A DNA stretch of 64,000 nt from Pseudomonadota bacterium (GTDB taxonomy: Bacteria; Desulfobacterota; Desulfovibrionia; Desulfovibrionales; Desulfovibrionaceae), in the NCBI GenBank assembly GCA_023460395.1, contig JAEWQB010000018.1, positions 62,001 through 126,000 of the forward strand, given 5' to 3'. Numbering within the stretch: position 1 is the stretch's first letter; the number at the start of each line of letters is the position of its first letter. Below are positions 20,991 through 29,256 of the stretch, piece after piece. Both the position numbers and the translations under genes were made by a program. Under the pieces are notes generated by a model. It made no database searches. It was not told where the DNA came from and saw only the letters and a program-made list of their open reading frames with translations.

Positions 20991-21530
20991 CTAATAGTAG
21001 TCTTTGGCCCGTTGCGGGCATTCCGAGAGAGTGCGCTGCATGGTTTCTTGTGCCATGCGTTCGCGCAGGCGTTCTTCCTTACGCATCTCGCGGCGGCGCT
21101 TGGCTTCCTCGTTCCGCCGCCGCTGCGTGGGAGTTTCTAAAATCAGGGGCGGCACAGGGGCGGGCTTGCGCTGCGCATCCATGGGCACAAAGGTCAGGTA
21201 GGCGGAAGCTACATGGCGAACATCTCCGGTAAGCAGATCCTCCGCCTCCACGCGAACACCAACCTCCATGGAATGCCCGCTTGCCAGATTCACACTGGCA
21301 TGAAGAACCAGCAACTCCCCCACATGGGCGGGAGCACGAAATTCCATACGGTCTATGGACGCGGTGACAACACTATGCCCTCTGGCGTGGCGCATGGCAC
21401 ACACCGCTCCGGCGAGATCTATCTGTTTAAGTACAACCCCACCGTGCACATTCCCCGCCGGGTTGGCGTCTTCCGGCAATGCACGGTGCGTAATGACAGT
21501 TTCACTTTCATTAATTTTGCGTCCTTCCAT
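20991..21530 (-). CDS. Acyl-CoA thioesterase, hotdog fold (YciA/BACH type)
   Basis: Hydrolyses acyl-CoA to free acid and CoA. The hotdog pattern is clear: PEDANPAGNVHGGVVLKQIDLAGAVCAMRHA with the catalytic Asp/Asn region, then VVTASIDRMEFRAPAHVGELL and SHIME-like GHSMEVGVRVEAED. A charged tail of about 50 residues rich in Arg, Glu and Lys follows the domain and looks helical. AGGTGAT precedes the ATG. It is read directly into murJ, which may be a chance operon since the functions are unrelated. Confidence 0.88.
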   Translation of the reverse strand: MEGRKINESETVITHRALPEDANPAGNVHGGVVLKQIDLAGAVCAMRHARGHSVVTASIDRMEFRAPAHVGELLVLHASVNLASGHSMEVGVRVEAEDLLTGDVRHVASAYLTFVPMDAQRKPAPVPPLILETPTQRRRNEEAKRRREMRKEERLRERMAQETMQRTLSECPQRAKDYY

Positions 21531-21601
21531 ATCACCTCCCGCTCATGGCATGCCTAACATGACGGCGGACGGTGGCGTGCCAGCAAAAGCAGGCCCGCCA
21601 C

Positions 21602-21805
21602 TCATGTCCCCGGCACTCCGCTTACCACAAGGACGCCCGCCATGCCAACGGTCCTCCGCGCCAACTCGTTTTCCCGTAATCCCGCAAAACGCGAAAATTC
21701 CGCCTCTTCCGTTCCGCCAAGTGTGCTCTCTGCTGTTGTGATGGGGGTTGCGACAGCAACGCCCGTACCGCGTAGCGCAGCTTGGGCGTTGCATAAAACA
21801 GACAT
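21602..21805 (-). CDS. Possible small protein coupled to the XRE regulator
   Basis: 67-residue frame whose ATG overlaps the stop codon of the upstream XRE gene (TGATG), the geometry of translational coupling. Composition is ordinary (Ala, Gly, Val, Thr and Glu) without motifs. A second frame over the same bases is Cys/Arg-rich and less likely. No family recognised; it may be spurious. Confidence 0.3.
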   Translation of the reverse strand: MSVLCNAQAALRGTGVAVATPITTAESTLGGTEEAEFSRFAGLRENELARRTVGMAGVLVVSGVPGT

Positions 21806-22122
21806 CAGTCGTGCCGTTTTAACAAGTGCAGCATTTCCACGGCAAACGCGCGTTTTGCGACGGGCAATTCCGCAAATAACATATGCGCATCGCTCAGTTC
21901 CGTATCTGGCGTAACGTGGTGGTCAAGCAGGCTACCGGCAGGAACAGATAGCGCGTGGGCAATTTTTACCAGCACCTCCACCGACAAATTGACTTGTCCA
22001 CGCTCCACTTCTCCAAGGTATTTGTAACTAATGCCCGCCTGCTCCGCCAGTGCTTGCTGACTGAGTTTCCTGTGCCTTCTGTGCGCGCGGATGCGTCGAC
22101 CAGTTTCCCATACTACATTCAC
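21805..22122 (-). CDS. XRE-family transcriptional regulator
   Basis: Helix-turn-helix repressor-type protein. Residues about 5-65 form the HTH_3 fold: GRRIRAHRRHRKLSQQALAEQAGISYKYLGEVERG, then NLSVEVLVKIAHALSV. A 40-residue tail follows with no ligand domain. I choose GTG 22122, because GGAGGA lies six bases before it; a longer frame from 22137 would bury that site. Nearest divergent gene is the chemoreceptor at 22619. Targets unknown; self-regulation from the AT-rich upstream region is plausible. Confidence 0.85.
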   Translation of the reverse strand: MNVVWETGRRIRAHRRHRKLSQQALAEQAGISYKYLGEVERGQVNLSVEVLVKIAHALSVPAGSLLDHHVTPDTELSDAHMLFAELPVAKRAFAVEMLHLLKRHD

Positions 22123-22618
22123 AGTGTATTCCTCCACGCTCTATACAATAGGAGGAGAGCGAAAACACAGAAAACCCTCTATAGTGCCCAAACTGTGTAG
22201 ACAAATAATACTAATAGGTGCTAATGCTGGCTGCGAAAGAAACGTAAGCACTCACATCAAAATATCATGGTACTCTTACCATGAGGAATAACATCGTATT
22301 TTTACGAGAGTTTTTCCTGTCCACGTGATGTGGCATCTCGTCGCTGCAAGCACGTGTCGAGTCAGAAAAAGGTTTTCTATTTTTTTTGCATGAAAACTGA
22401 TTTCTGTTGGGGGTCTCTGGCACATGGTTTGCGTTCCCGCGGGAGACTCCACGCCTATGCGGGGAGGGGGGGCAAAGCCATCGCGCATATTGCTTTCCAG
22501 TTAGAAGGGGGGACTCTGCCTGCGCTCTCCTTCCGCTGCACTGCAAAAAGTGCTCCGTTGTAAACCCACCGGGTATATCCCGCCTTGGTCCGGTGCAACG
22601 TCCTCCGGGGGAGGGTCC
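22123..22618. other. Divergent intergenic region, XRE regulator / chemoreceptor
   Basis: Nearly 500 bp without a convincing gene. It carries an inverted repeat CATGGTA-CTCT-TACCATG at 22266-22283 (possible operator or small hairpin) and the sigma-54-type promoter at 22418-22433. The left half is AT-rich. Confidence 0.5.
22418..22433 (+). promoter_or_regulatory. Sigma-54 promoter of the chemoreceptor gene
   Basis: TGGCACATGGTTTGCG: perfect TGGCAC and TTGC cores at the right spacing. The expected start is near 22445, leaving a leader of about 175 bases before ATG 22619. Confidence 0.65.
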
Positions 22619-24951
22619 ATGAAATTTTCAAGTATCCGCAGTGTGATTCTTATTGCTATTGTTAGTATTGTAACAATACTTTGCACATCTGGTGTCTGGT
22701 GGGTTGGGCAAGACACGTATCGCGTCGTGTTGCAGACCCAACGCGAATCAATGAACACTCTCTTAGAAACGTCCTTATACGCTCTGGACGCCTACACAGA
22801 CCGCGCCGTTTCCGCCGCCACACTCCTCGCGGATAATGAAGACACACGGGCGGCACTGCGTGGTACCCCCAGCAACGCGAAGAGCGTCATCAACTCCGTA
22901 ATGAACGGATTTTCCGGGGCATACGAAGTGGCCCTGATCTCCCGCGAAGGCACGGTTCTTTCCAACACCGCTCGCGGAACCCCCATAGCCACCGCGCAAA
23001 CACAGGCTCTGTCCTTCGTGCAGACGGCTATGCAGACCGGAGAAACCCAAATCTCTGACAGCGTTATGCCAGTTCCCGGAAAGAAATCCGCCTATGTTTT
23101 CGGTGTGGCCACTCCGGTACGTGACGCCTCAAATACCGTAACGGGCGGCGTGCTTCTCTTCTTCTCATGGGACGCCTTCACCGCCCAGCAGATTGATCCC
23201 ATTCGCATAGGCCGCGAAGGGTATGGCTTCATCCTTGATAAGACGGGACGGATCATCGGACACGCCATAGACAAAACCCAAATTCTTTCGCCAGACCGGG
23301 CAGATTTCGTCAAAAGCGCTTTACAAATAAAAAATGGTGACATGGCGTATGAGTGGGAAGGACGTGGCAAAGTCATGGCGTTTCGCTCCCATCCCAAAAC
23401 AGGGTGGCTTATCGCCTTCAGCGCCTACAATGACGACCTCGCCGAGGCTGCTATTGAGCAACGCAACGTCCTCATTGTCGGCGGTATTGTGGGGGCGGTA
23501 CTGCTGGCATTGGTCATCTATCTATGCATAGCCCGTCTTATTATCGCTCCGGTAAACGGCATTCTCGCGTTTGCTTCCGCCGTGGCGCACGGCGATTTAC
23601 GTTCCTCCCTGCAAGGCACCTATCGGTTTGAATTCCACGAACTCGCGGAACGCATTACCCTGATGGTTTCCGAGTTGAAGAACAAACTGGGCTTCTCTGA
23701 GGGAGTTCTCCGCGGACTGCCGTTGCCATGCAGCATTATTGGTCCCGACATGAATCTTCTGTGGGCCAATGCGCAAATTTGCACGCTCACGGAAAAACGT
23801 GAAGCCCCGGAACGTTATGTGGGCATGGATTCCGGGCAGTTCTACTTTAATGAGAAAGGGAAAGACTCCCTCGCCACTCAGGCGTTTCGCGAAAGCCGTC
23901 AGATAGAGACAGAAACCGTTTATGTTCAGCCCTCCGGCGGCAAACGGAACGTCCGCGTTTCCGTAACCCCCTTCCATGATATGGACGGGGTGTTGCTGGG
24001 ATCGCTTTCTCTGTGGATAGACGTAACGGAACTGCGCGAACAACAGCAGGCCATTGAAGCACAGCACACAAAAATCCGCCATGCGGCGGATCAGGCGGAA
24101 GAAATCTCCGAACGGCTGTCCTCCGCCTCCGAGCAATTAGCCGCGCAAATAGAAGAAGCCAGCCGAGGTGCGGAATCCCAGAAGGAAAGGACGATGGAAA
24201 CCGCCTCCGCCATGGAGGAAATGAACGCCACGGTCTTTGAAATAGCCAAAAACGCAGGCGCTGCGGCAGAAGGGTCCGATGTGGTGCGTGCGAATGCGCA
24301 GGAAGGGGTTTCCATCGTGGAACAGGTGGTTGCCTCTGTTTCCCGCGTGCAGACTCAGGCGGACGAACTACGTTCTTCCATGGAAGAGCTGGGCAGACAG
24401 GCTGACGGCATCGGTGAGATTTTGGACGTTATTTCCGACATTGCCGAACAAACCAACCTGCTGGCCCTCAACGCCGCCATTGAAGCGGCCCGCGCAGGGG
24501 AAGCCGGACGCGGATTCGCCGTGGTGGCGGACGAAGTGCGCAAACTGGCGGAAAAAACCATGACAGCCACAGACAGGGTAGGCAAGGCCATTGGCAATAT
24601 GCAGTCCGTCACCGCCCGCAATATCAGCGCCACGGAGCAATCCGCAAAATCAGCGCCACGGAGCAATCCGCAAAATCAGTGGGGTATACGACAGAACTTG
24701 CCGGGCAGTCCGGGGACAAGCTGCGTACCATTCTCACGCTTATTGAAAGCGCTGCGGATCAGGTGCACGGCATTGCCACCGCTTCGGAGCAGCAATCCGC
24801 CACAAGTGAAGAAATACGCCATGCAACCGAAGACATCAGCGACATCTCCACAGAGACGTCCCGCGTGATGCTTGAATCCTCCAAGGCCGTGCAGGAAATA
24901 GCCACCATGGCGGAACGGTTGACAACCGTCATGCATGAGATGACAAGTTAA
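22619..24951 (+). pseudogene. Methyl-accepting chemotaxis protein, frameshifted
   Basis: Membrane chemoreceptor with, in order, a membrane segment (about residues 8-30), a Cache-type periplasmic sensor, a second membrane segment, HAMP, a PAS-like domain (LPLPCSIIGPDMNLLWANAQ) and the signalling hairpin with its tip NLLALNAAIEAARAGEAGRGFAVVADEVRKLAEK. After the tip the frame is lost at a 26-bp tandem duplication (24622-24673) and runs in a wrong frame to a stop at 24868. Removing one copy restores the rest of the helix (VGYTTELAGQSGDKLRTILT ...) to a stop at 24951. The real start is ATG 22619 with GGGGAGGG upstream. As written, the product lacks the second methylation helix. Confidence 0.88.
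24622..24673 (+). repeat. 26-bp perfect tandem duplication in the chemoreceptor gene
   Basis: Two identical 26-base copies, 24622-24647 and 24648-24673, each beginning ATCAGCGCCACGG. The next bases are again ATCAG, so a single-copy ancestor had ATCAG at both ends, ideal for replication slippage. Because 26 is not a multiple of three, the duplication shifts the frame. Confidence 0.95.
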
Positions 24952-24977
24952 CACTTTTCGTCCATGATATATGAAGT

Positions 24978-25011
24978 CCCTTCCTCCGCCGCGCGTGCGG
25001 CGGAGGAAGGG
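24978..25011 (+). terminator. Very strong 15-bp hairpin after the chemoreceptor gene
   Basis: Perfect 15-bp stem, arms beginning CCCTTCCTCCGCCGC, around loop GCGT, 27 bp after the chemoreceptor stop. There is no T run after it on either strand, so it may be a processing or attenuation hairpin and not a classical terminator. Confidence 0.5.
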
Positions 25012-25056
25012 CATGCAGTTCCATCAGGTTCGGCCACCGCAGGGGGGAATCGTCGC

Positions 25057-27297
25057 ATGCAGGGAGTAGCTCAGGAACCAAAACCGCTCGCGCCTCACGG
25101 GGGTTCGGCGCAGTATCTGCCCGCGCCGCTGTTGGCTGCGGGAAAAATTCTCCTGCACATGACGGAGCGGATAACCCAGCTACCTCTGGTTGTAGCCATG
25201 CAGCGCAGCCTTGTGCTTGTGCTCCCCATTATCATCGCCGGAGCCATGGCGCTGATGGTTCAAACCCTGCCAATTCCGGGATTTCAAGAATTTCTCACCA
25301 GCCTATTCGGTCCCGCATGGTCTGAGGCGTGTGACACCATTGTTACCGGAACCTTCGGTATTGTGTCCCTCGCCCTGCTCTGCGCCTTTGGCGGTGCCAT
25401 GGCGGTGGTATACAACCAACGAGCGGCTTCTTACGCCCGGCGCCGCCACTCGGAATCGGCGGTTAGCCCGATCATGGCTTCCATCGTGGTGCTGGCCTGT
25501 TTTTTTGTGCTGGTCGCCCCGGCGGACCCCGCGCAATGGGGAGCGCTCTTTCATATGCGCGAAGGCATGCTTCCCGCCCTGCTCGTGGCTATTTTGGGCA
25601 GCAGCCTCTTTCTTTTTCTTGCCCGCATGCGCTCTCTGCACGTTCCGTTACGGACAGTGGGCAGCGACCCCATAGTACGCGATGTACTGGCAGACACTCC
25701 TGCCGCCGTGGTCACTATCGGAATATTCGCCATAGCGCGGCTAACGCTTTCCCTGCTCGGTGTCGCGGACCTCACGCTCTCTCTCCAACACCACATTGTT
25801 GCCCTGCTGGACACTGCGGATATGGGGCTTGGCTGGGCGTTGCTCTATTCCGGGCTATCACAGGTACTCTGGATTTTCGGCACGCCCGGTCCCAATCTGC
25901 TTGCCCCTGCGGAACTAACGATGACTCTGGCATCCAGTGCGCAAACTTCTCTGGGAGGGGCGGTAGCACAGTATCCAGAAATGATTTTTACCAAGAGCTT
26001 TTTTGACGCCTTCACGCGTATGGGAGGCTCCGGCGGCACACTGAGCCTTATCTTCGCCGTGTTTCTGTGCAGCCGCCACCGGGGAAATGTGCGGCTGTGC
26101 CTGTTTGCCTTGTTTCCCAGCCTGTGCAACGTGAATGAACCGCTGTTATTCGGCATTCCGCTGGTGCTTAACCCTGTCTATGCACTGCCTTTTCTGCTCA
26201 CCCCGCTAGTGCAAACATTCACGGCTTACTACGCCACGCTCTTTGGCCTTGTTCCGCTGGCACAATCGTCCGTGGCGTGGACCACGCCCGTTTTCCTTAG
26301 CGGGTATGCCGCCACCAATTCTGTCGCGGGGGTGGGCATGCAGATAGTTAATCTTCTCCTCGGATTCGCTCTGTATCTGCCGTTTGTGCGGCTGGCAGAC
26401 GTGCTTCAGGAAAGACAGGGGCGCGGCATTCTGCATTCTCTGCTGCGGGTGGCGGAGCGGGAACAATTCATTCCCACTGGTCGCCGTTGTCTCGATCGGC
26501 CCGGCAACGAGGGGCGTGTGGCGAAAGCGTTAGCCAACGATCTGGAGCAGGCACTGCTCAAACGCACACAGATCTATCTGGAATATCAGCCCCAGCTTGC
26601 CGCCACAGGTGCCCGCGTGTACGGGGTCGAAGCCCTGCTGCGCTGGCGTCACCCCATTTACGGGCTTGTCCCCCCGCCGCTCATCGTCACTCTGGCGGAA
26701 GAACTGGGTAATATCGGCAAACTTGGCGAATTCGTTTTGCATGAGGCCTGTGCCCAGCGGGCACTGTGGCGTCAGCAAATGGTTCCGGCCGAGGTGACCA
26801 TTTCCGTCAATGTGTCTCCGTCCCAGTTGCTGGATGCTCGCTTTGCCCGCAAGGTTATGGAAATTCTCTTCGTCCACGGTCTTCCCCCCGCCATGCTTGA
26901 GTTGGAAATCACGGAAACCACCGCCTTCACCCGCCGCATGCGTGCCATGGAAACCTTGCGCCAACTCCGTTCGCAAGGAGTGCGCGTGGCGATTGACGAC
27001 TTTGGCATGGGGCACACGTCCCTTCGATATCTGCAAGAATTTCCTGTCGATACCGTAAAGATAGACCGCTCACTCTCGCAGGCCCCGCCCAGCAATGTTA
27101 ATGAACACATCGTGCGCAGCATTGTGGAACTAAGCCGCACTCTGAACATCGCTACCGTGGTGGAAGGTGTGGAAACCACGCAACAACTGGACCGCTTTGT
27201 GGCTCTTGGCTGCGATATTTTTCAGGGATATCTGTTCAGCCGCCCGCTGCCGGGTGACACCTGCCTCGCCTTCATCCTTGACCGCGCGAAGCAATAG
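25057..27297 (+). CDS. PTS EIIC-like membrane domain fused to EAL phosphodiesterase
   Basis: Two-part protein of 746 residues. Residues about 25-440 form a polytopic domain like the PTS EIIC of the cellobiose/chitobiose group. From about 500 an EAL domain follows with all the expected residues: GVEALLRW (Glu525), NVSPSQL, LELEITET, IDDFGMGHTSLRYL, VKIDRSL, VVEGVET and QGYLFSRPLP, so c-di-GMP hydrolysis is likely. No EIIA or EIIB is visible. I start at ATG 25057 (AGGGGGGA upstream), not at 24964, where the frame crosses the strong hairpin. Probably a membrane receptor that links sugar sensing to c-di-GMP. Confidence 0.88.
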   Translation: MQGVAQEPKPLAPHGGSAQYLPAPLLAAGKILLHMTERITQLPLVVAMQRSLVLVLPIIIAGAMALMVQTLPIPGFQEFLTSLFGPAWSEACDTIVTGTFGIVSLALLCAFGGAMAVVYNQRAASYARRRHSESAVSPIMASIVVLACFFVLVAPADPAQWGALFHMREGMLPALLVAILGSSLFLFLARMRSLHVPLRTVGSDPIVRDVLADTPAAVVTIGIFAIARLTLSLLGVADLTLSLQHHIVALLDTADMGLGWALLYSGLSQVLWIFGTPGPNLLAPAELTMTLASSAQTSLGGAVAQYPEMIFTKSFFDAFTRMGGSGGTLSLIFAVFLCSRHRGNVRLCLFALFPSLCNVNEPLLFGIPLVLNPVYALPFLLTPLVQTFTAYYATLFGLVPLAQSSVAWTTPVFLSGYAATNSVAGVGMQIVNLLLGFALYLPFVRLADVLQERQGRGILHSLLRVAEREQFIPTGRRCLDRPGNEGRVAKALANDLEQALLKRTQIYLEYQPQLAATGARVYGVEALLRWRHPIYGLVPPPLIVTLAEELGNIGKLGEFVLHEACAQRALWRQQMVPAEVTISVNVSPSQLLDARFARKVMEILFVHGLPPAMLELEITETTAFTRRMRAMETLRQLRSQGVRVAIDDFGMGHTSLRYLQEFPVDTVKIDRSLSQAPPSNVNEHIVRSIVELSRTLNIATVVEGVETTQQLDRFVALGCDIFQGYLFSRPLPGDTCLAFILDRAKQ

Positions 27298-27446
27298 CGC
27301 CCGATAGCCTTGTTCCCATAAGCCCCCGGCACATTCCCCGCGCTTGCCTCACCGGCCCCCCTGCGGTACACGGCAATGGCCTGTGCGCCGCTTTCCGGCG
27401 AAGAGAAAACACAGGATGCCTTTCGCACTCCATCTGGAAAACATAT

Positions 27447-28403
27447 ATGCGGTTTGAACAGACCATTATCCATATCGCCCCCCGCGGGTACGAGAACGAG
27501 CTGGCCCATGAACTTGCTACAGGTTCCGCCCGCACCGCCGGTTCCAGTCCCGCAGACGTTCTTGAACAACGCGGACGCCTTTTTGTAGTCGCCGCTCCCA
27601 GTGACGGAACAGTTCCCCCAGCGCCCGTGTGGGCGCAAAACACGTGGCTCGCCCCCCGCGCTTACCCCATTACGTCTATTGGCGACGGAGCCAGCCGTTT
27701 ACGCGCTGTGCAGCGTAACTGGTGGCTGCACAGCACAGCACATCACCGCCGTGCCCAATTAATCCAAGAAAAACTCCCCCACGTATCCGCCCGTCCGCTT
27801 TCGTTTGGCACTCCCGCTCCCGGCGCTCCGCTAGGCGCATGGACATTGTGGGATGAATCGCTCATCGTGGCCTCTGCCGCCTGTACCAGTGTTTTTCCCG
27901 ATGGCGAAGTCGCCTTCATCGAAAATAAAGAAATTCCGCCCACCCGCGCCTATCTCAAACTATGGGAAGCGTTTACTCTGCTCGGCCTCATGCCGCGCCG
28001 GGGAGAACTGTGTCTGGACCTTGGCAGTTGTCCCGGAGGCTGGTCATGGGTACTGGCGGAAGCAGGCGCACGCGTCTTCAGCGTGGACAAGGCCCCCCTT
28101 GCGCCGCATATTGACCGCCACCCCAACATTAACTGGTGCGCGGGGAGTGCTTTCGGGCTGGACCCACGGCACGCCGGGCATGTGGACTGGCTTTTTTCCG
28201 ACGTTATCTGCTATCCAGAACGGTTGCTGGACATGGTGCGCCGTTGGCTGGAAGTTGGCTCCTGCCGCAATTTCCTCTGCACTATCAAGCTACAGGGCGA
28301 GGACGACATGGACGTTGTCCGTGCCTTTGCCGCTATCCCCGGCTCGCAGGTTATGCATTTGTCCGCCAACAAACACGAGCTTACGTGGGTTCTGCTGCGC
28401 TAA
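27447..28403 (+). CDS. RlmM-like rRNA 2'-O-ribose methyltransferase
   Basis: SAM-dependent FtsJ/RrmJ-type fold similar to RlmM, which methylates C2498 of 23S rRNA in E. coli. The catalytic half has motif I LDLGSCPGGWSWVLAE, the D in FSDVICYP, the K in CTIKLQG and the E in KHELTW, completing a K-D-K-E-type set. An N-terminal THUMP-like region of about 170 residues (RFEQTIIHIAPRGYENELAHEL) is shorter than in RlmM. ATG 27447 has only a weak ribosome-binding site. Terminator at 28543-28578. Confidence 0.82.
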   Translation: MRFEQTIIHIAPRGYENELAHELATGSARTAGSSPADVLEQRGRLFVVAAPSDGTVPPAPVWAQNTWLAPRAYPITSIGDGASRLRAVQRNWWLHSTAHHRRAQLIQEKLPHVSARPLSFGTPAPGAPLGAWTLWDESLIVASAACTSVFPDGEVAFIENKEIPPTRAYLKLWEAFTLLGLMPRRGELCLDLGSCPGGWSWVLAEAGARVFSVDKAPLAPHIDRHPNINWCAGSAFGLDPRHAGHVDWLFSDVICYPERLLDMVRRWLEVGSCRNFLCTIKLQGEDDMDVVRAFAAIPGSQVMHLSANKHELTWVLLR

Positions 28404-28542
28404 CGCGCAAAACGTGGTGTACGGAGCAATGCCGGATACGCCCGGAATACAACTGCGCCAAGCCGCAACCACAGTCCGGGCACATTGAAGAATGGCAGCA
28501 ACTCCCAACCGCCATGCCGATGAAATTACTGAGCGCACAACT

Positions 28543-28578
28543 AAAAAAGGCCGTATCAGATTCTGATACGGCCTTTTT
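28543..28578. terminator. Bidirectional terminator
   Basis: Near-perfect 17-bp inverted repeat (AAAAAGGCCGTATCAGA / TCTGATACGGCCTTTTT) with a three-base effective loop, giving a T run on both strands. It can end the RlmM-like gene on plus and any transcript arriving from the right on minus. Confidence 0.88.
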
Positions 28579-28676
28579 GTGTGTACAGCCGGGAACGATG
28601 GTGCTGTGTGGGGTTTTTCATAGCCAAGCGTGCGTTGGAGACTGGCTGTTGTTCCCGACCGACACGACGAAGGAGT

Positions 28677-28865
28677 ATGGAGGAGTTCAGGCGTTCGAAA
28701 TCCGAGAATTTCGACTGCCCGGTCACAACAAGGTTGCCGGCTTGTTGCGACCAGACGGAGCGTCCCAAGGAGGTAGTGGACGTTCCGTCGGCTTGCGACC
28801 TTTGTCCTGTCTGGTTGCGTAAAGGTATATCCAAGACTCGTGCCAAATTTATTCATCACAACTAA
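28677..28865 (+). CDS. Small Cys-containing protein, possible
   Basis: 62-residue frame with MEEFRRSKSENFDCPVTT at the start, then ACCDQ and ACDLCPVW. The four or five cysteines in CP/ACC/CDLC spacing could bind a metal or cluster, and the composition reads like a genuine protein. AAGGAG is only one base from the ATG, too close for normal initiation, so translation is uncertain. No family recognised. Confidence 0.35.
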   Translation: MEEFRRSKSENFDCPVTTRLPACCDQTERPKEVVDVPSACDLCPVWLRKGISKTRAKFIHHN

Positions 28866-28889
28866 TATACCAAAATTATTGCATATAAT

Positions 28890-28917
28890 ATTTTAACACC
28901 GGGTCACGCCATTTCAA
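28890..28917 (-). promoter_or_regulatory. Candidate sigma-70 promoter, leftward
   Basis: On the minus strand TTGAAA, 16 bases, TAAAAT; each hexamer matches consensus at five of six positions. It points towards the bidirectional terminator about 340 bp away, with no clear gene between on that strand. Confidence 0.35.
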
Positions 28918-28937
28918 GTGTTGCATTTTTCAACACG

Positions 28938-28954
28938 ATGAAAACGATTTTCAT
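28938..28954. promoter_or_regulatory. Fur box candidate
   Basis: ATGAAAACGATTTTCAT: 7-bp perfect arms. It matches the Fur consensus described for delta-proteobacteria (WTGAAAATNATTTTCAW) at all but one position. No iron-uptake gene lies next to it. Confidence 0.55.
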
Positions 28955-28987
28955 TCGCATGTTTTGATTTCTTTGACTTTTTTCGTT

Positions 28988-29021
28988 TGATGCAAAATGC
29001 AATGCATTGCATTTTGCATCA
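28988..29021. repeat. 34-bp perfect palindrome
   Basis: The half-site TGATGCAAAATGCAATG is followed directly by its exact reverse complement, with no spacer. Built from TGCAAAATGCA-type elements. It is not followed by a T run, so an operator is likelier than a terminator. Confidence 0.75.
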
Positions 29022-29256
29022 GCAACGCTGTATCTCCATTATTTTCAAGGAGAAAAGAAAAAGGAGAAAGAAATCCCGCCAAGCAAGGCGCTGGCGTAGC
29101 AACGTCCCGCACTCAACGTAACGCGGCAGATTCATGCGGAGTTGTCCCCCTGCGGGGCCAACCCTCCGCAGATGAAAGAAGAAGAAGAAGAAGAAAAAGG
29201 GAGTTGAAGAAATGTCCCCGGAATCCAACGGTTCACGGAGTCGCGGAAAACGACGG

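Larger units (their letters stand above)
28866..29256. other. AT-rich gene-poor interval with regulatory sequences
   Basis: No convincing protein-coding frame. From left to right it holds an inverted repeat GTGTTG/CAACAC (28918-28936), a Fur-box-like palindrome (28938-28954), a 34-bp perfect palindrome (28988-29021), a purine-rich stretch with GGAG motifs (29049-29080) and a short AAG repeat (29175-29198). On the minus strand TTGAAA-N16-TAAAAT (28890-28917) would make a good vegetative promoter firing leftward. Confidence 0.55.

Noticed and set aside
28820..28845. Sigma-54-like sequence on the minus strand (TGGCAC ... TTGG)
   Set aside because: The -12 element reads GG instead of the essential GC, and no gene follows on that strand.
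29175..29198. AAG-rich simple repeat as a phase-variation tract
   Set aside because: It is not inside or directly upstream of a supported gene, and the run is short and interrupted.
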